A stretch of 64,000 bases of DNA from assembly GCA_030432235.1 (NCBI GenBank), contig JAUIHT010000005.1:310001-374000 (forward strand), given 5' to 3'. Below are positions 62,418 to 64,000 of this stretch, piece after piece. Under the pieces are notes generated by a model. It did no database searches and was not told the DNA's origin. It was given only the letters and a program-made list of their open reading frames with translations. The translations under genes were made by a program, and so were the position numbers. Position 1 is the first letter of the stretch. Each line of letters starts with the position of its first letter. This DNA comes from Verrucomicrobiia bacterium (GTDB lineage Bacteria > Verrucomicrobiota > Verrucomicrobiia > Opitutales > Cerasicoccaceae).

Positions 62418-63027
62418 GGGTGCTGTTCACCCAGACGAGGAACTCGCTTAGGTTCATGACCACGATTTCCTTATCGCGATTCTCCTCCTGAAATTTGCCC
62501 GAGGCAGCCGCTTCACGCAACCACCGCACCGCGCCGGGTTTGGCTCCACCGCCGTCGACAATGATGAAAATGGTCCGCTCCGGCATCTGCTCGATGCAGT
62601 TCAATAGCAGGTAGGGAAATTTCTCGTCCACGCTGCCCGAAGATTGCTGCCACTTGCATTCAATGCGAATGTCCAGATCGTAGCGCGCTGACTTCAGCAG
62701 AAACTCCGAGCGGCCCGGATGCCCATAGATGGTCTTGAAAGGCGCATTGGTAAGCAGGAGCTCGTCACCATACTTTTCCGGGGCCTCCTCCCAGTCACGC
62801 CAGGACACCACCTCGAAACCGCGTCCGGCTAGGACGACCTCGACGGTCTTTTCCAAAGTCGCGCCTGCCCGGCTGGCCCACTCACCCTGTTCGCCCGCCT
62901 CAGCGGTAGACGGCGAGGAGTTCGGAGGCGCGCTCGCGCTGGTCTCCTTTGCAGGAGATGAAGCGGCGCACAGCAAAACGATGGCGCTTAGCCTGGCGAT
63001 AAAGCGCCCGGGTAAATGCGGTTTCAT
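62407..63027 (-). CDS. PD-(D/E)XK nuclease-like protein overlapping dam
   Basis: 206 residues as drawn. The recognisable domain starts near residue 50 (ASRAGATLEKTVEVVLAGRG) and contains YGHPGRSEFLLKSARYDLDI followed by RIECKWQQSSGS, where Asp, Glu and Lys form the nuclease triad, and YLLLNCIEQMPERTIFIIVD. The ATG at 63027 lies 128 nt inside the dam gene and gives a start that looks like a signal peptide. No good in-frame start lies nearer the domain, so the true start, or a frameshift from dam, is unresolved. Confidence 0.75.
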   Translation of the reverse strand: MKPHLPGRFIARLSAIVLLCAASSPAKETSASAPPNSSPSTAEAGEQGEWASRAGATLEKTVEVVLAGRGFEVVSWRDWEEAPEKYGDELLLTNAPFKTIYGHPGRSEFLLKSARYDLDIRIECKWQQSSGSVDEKFPYLLLNCIEQMPERTIFIIVDGGGAKPGAVRWLREAAASGKFQEENRDKEIVVMNLSEFLVWVNSTLRG

Positions 63028-63730
63028 GGTTTGAGATTACGACAGGGATTCCATTTGCGGAAGCCTTTTGCGAGAGCCGGTTAAGGGTTTCCTGATCGGT
63101 CAGAGAAAAGCCGCCCTCGGCGTACTCAGTAAAGTTGGCCGTGGCGCTCAGGGGCACGTAAGGCGGATCGCAGTAGACCACGTCGCCTGTCGACAGGGAG
63201 GCGAAGCAGGCATCGTAGCCAGCCCACAGTAATTCGGCTTGCTGAAGCTTGTCCGCGAAGGCCCGCATCTCCTCCTCGGGAAAATAAGGCTTGGTGTAGC
63301 GGCCAAAGGGCACGTTGAAGGCACCGGAGCGATTGTAGCGGCACAGACCGTTGAAGCAGTGCCGGTTCAAATAGATGAACAGCGCCGCCTTACGGAAGAG
63401 TTCATCACCTGCCATGGGAACCTGTTTCAGGCGGTTAAAAGCAGCTCGCCTTTCCACAAAGACCGCACGCGTGTTACCACGCGGCGTGAAGAGCTGCTGT
63501 GTTTCCGCAAGCAACCGGGCAGGGTCCGTTTTGAGCGCCGTGTAGCATTGGATCAGGTCTGCGTTGGCGTCGGCCAGCAGGTAGCGATCGTAAGCAGCAT
63601 TGAGAAAGACGGCGCCAGATCCCACGAAGGGCTCCACCAGGCGATCACCCTTGGGCAGGCGTTGCAGGATTCGGTCGAGAATACGGTACTTACCGCCCGC
63701 CCATTTGAGGAAAGGTCGCATCTTAGGCAT
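62900..63730 (-). CDS. dam: Dam-type adenine-N6 DNA methyltransferase
   Basis: 276 residues, very similar in motif order and length to E. coli Dam, which methylates adenine in GATC. FLKWAGGKYRILDRILQRLP (motif X/I region), LVEPFVGSGAVFLNA (SAM binding), LYLNRHCFNGLCRYN, FNVPFGRYTKPYFPEEEM, the catalytic VVYCDPPYVPLSATANFTEY (DPPY) and PVVISNHETAFTRALYRQA are all present. Its 3' end overlaps the nuclease gene. GATC specificity is likely from homology but not proven. Confidence 0.93.
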   Translation of the reverse strand: MPKMRPFLKWAGGKYRILDRILQRLPKGDRLVEPFVGSGAVFLNAAYDRYLLADANADLIQCYTALKTDPARLLAETQQLFTPRGNTRAVFVERRAAFNRLKQVPMAGDELFRKAALFIYLNRHCFNGLCRYNRSGAFNVPFGRYTKPYFPEEEMRAFADKLQQAELLWAGYDACFASLSTGDVVYCDPPYVPLSATANFTEYAEGGFSLTDQETLNRLSQKASANGIPVVISNHETAFTRALYRQAKRHRFAVRRFISCKGDQRERASELLAVYR

Positions 63731-63860
63731 GAGATCAACTTGAGATCGCGATGCAAGCCTTTAATTTTCAACGCGATCAAATTTTCCGATCAATGGATAC
63801 GGCGCTGGATGCTGTTTTTTCTTTCGCTTTGGGGGTAAGTTCGCCAAGCTCCTGCGCTTC

Positions 63861-64000
63861 ATGTCGTTATTCTTGGCAACCCTGTTGAGCGGGCTGGTGC
63901 TTCTGGCCGCAGGCGGCGCCTACGCGCTGCGTGGTCCGGCGCTAAAGACGTGGTCCTTCCGCTGGTTGCGTTCCAAGACGGCGGCCTACGTGCTTTTCGG
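63861..64000 (+). CDS. membrane protein, partial at right window edge
   Basis: 47 residues are visible from ATG 63861: a hydrophobic helix (SLFLATLLSGLVLLAAGGAY), then a basic region and the start of a second helix (KTAAYVLFG). The frame is open to the edge. The family is not recognised. It is divergent from dam. Confidence 0.6.
   Translation, partial: MSLFLATLLSGLVLLAAGGAYALRGPALKTWSFRWLRSKTAAYVLF

Noticed and set aside
1-64000. tRNA or rRNA genes
   Set aside because: I looked for T-arm GGTTCGAATCC-like words with matching acceptor stems and for rRNA landmarks, and found none.

Overview
This window looks like chromosomal DNA of a Verrucomicrobiota bacterium, probably from the Opitutae. The evidence is GC-rich coding DNA, two PEP-CTERM proteins, a DUF1800/DUF1501 gene pair, a Rho factor with a very long charged N-terminal extension, secreted proteins ending in pseudopilin-like tails, an SHD1-like protein and a caa3-type oxidase. 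Most genes are housekeeping. I see no tRNA, rRNA, CRISPR array, prophage or intact insertion sequence. The window cuts acs at its left edge and a membrane-protein gene at its right edge.

Layout. 0-8 kb: acetyl-CoA synthetase, a small MscS channel, a secreted protein of unknown function, a TTC38-like TPR protein, a PEP-CTERM protein and a UDP-sugar decarboxylase-like enzyme. 8-18 kb: a 1,540-residue coiled-coil/LysM envelope protein, coaE, rho and a Cu(+) P-type ATPase with an elaborate metal-binding N-terminus. 18-26 kb: PEP-CTERM, ABA4-like, hisS, trpB, a TolB-like propeller and an Mrp ATPase without its Cys pair. 26-34 kb: dnaE, hemY, a DsbD/TauE-like membrane protein and nth. 34-41 kb: a large MscS coupled to an excisionase-type HTH fused to a decayed GspE/PilT ATPase fold, then MFS, TVP38, SHD1, MlaD and rsmE. 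41-46.5 kb: the coxB-ctaD-ctaE-ctaF operon. 46.6-54 kb: fumC, an HTH gene cluster, aroB, a substrate-binding/TolC fusion and an HNH nuclease. 54-64 kb: a LolA-like protein, a SurA/PpiD-like chaperone, a PAS-SpoIIE phosphatase, DUF1800-DUF1501-small protein, and a PD-(D/E)XK nuclease overlapping a Dam methylase.

Three non-coding patterns stand out. (1) Seven genes (acs, the UDP-sugar enzyme, coaE, copA, ctaD, ctaE, ctaF) are preceded, just before the start codon, by degenerate tandem repeats with strict 7-, 8- or alternating 7/8-nt periodicity. Three of these regions (clearest at copA and ctaF) also carry the complementary repeat just after the upstream stop codon. (2) A palindromic repeat family sits directly against stop codons and fills five of the ten convergent gaps. 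(3) Four direct repeats of CGTAA-type half-sites at exact 11-bp spacing lie upstream of the DUF1800 operon, an arrangement typical of PhoB/OmpR-type operators.

Functionally, the caa3 operon, hemY, the copper ATPase and the DsbD/TauE-like protein fit aerobic respiration with copper and haem supply. coaE, acs and fumC feed central metabolism. The MscS-HTH/pseudo-ATPase pair and the Dam/nuclease pair are the most likely uncharacterised protein modules.
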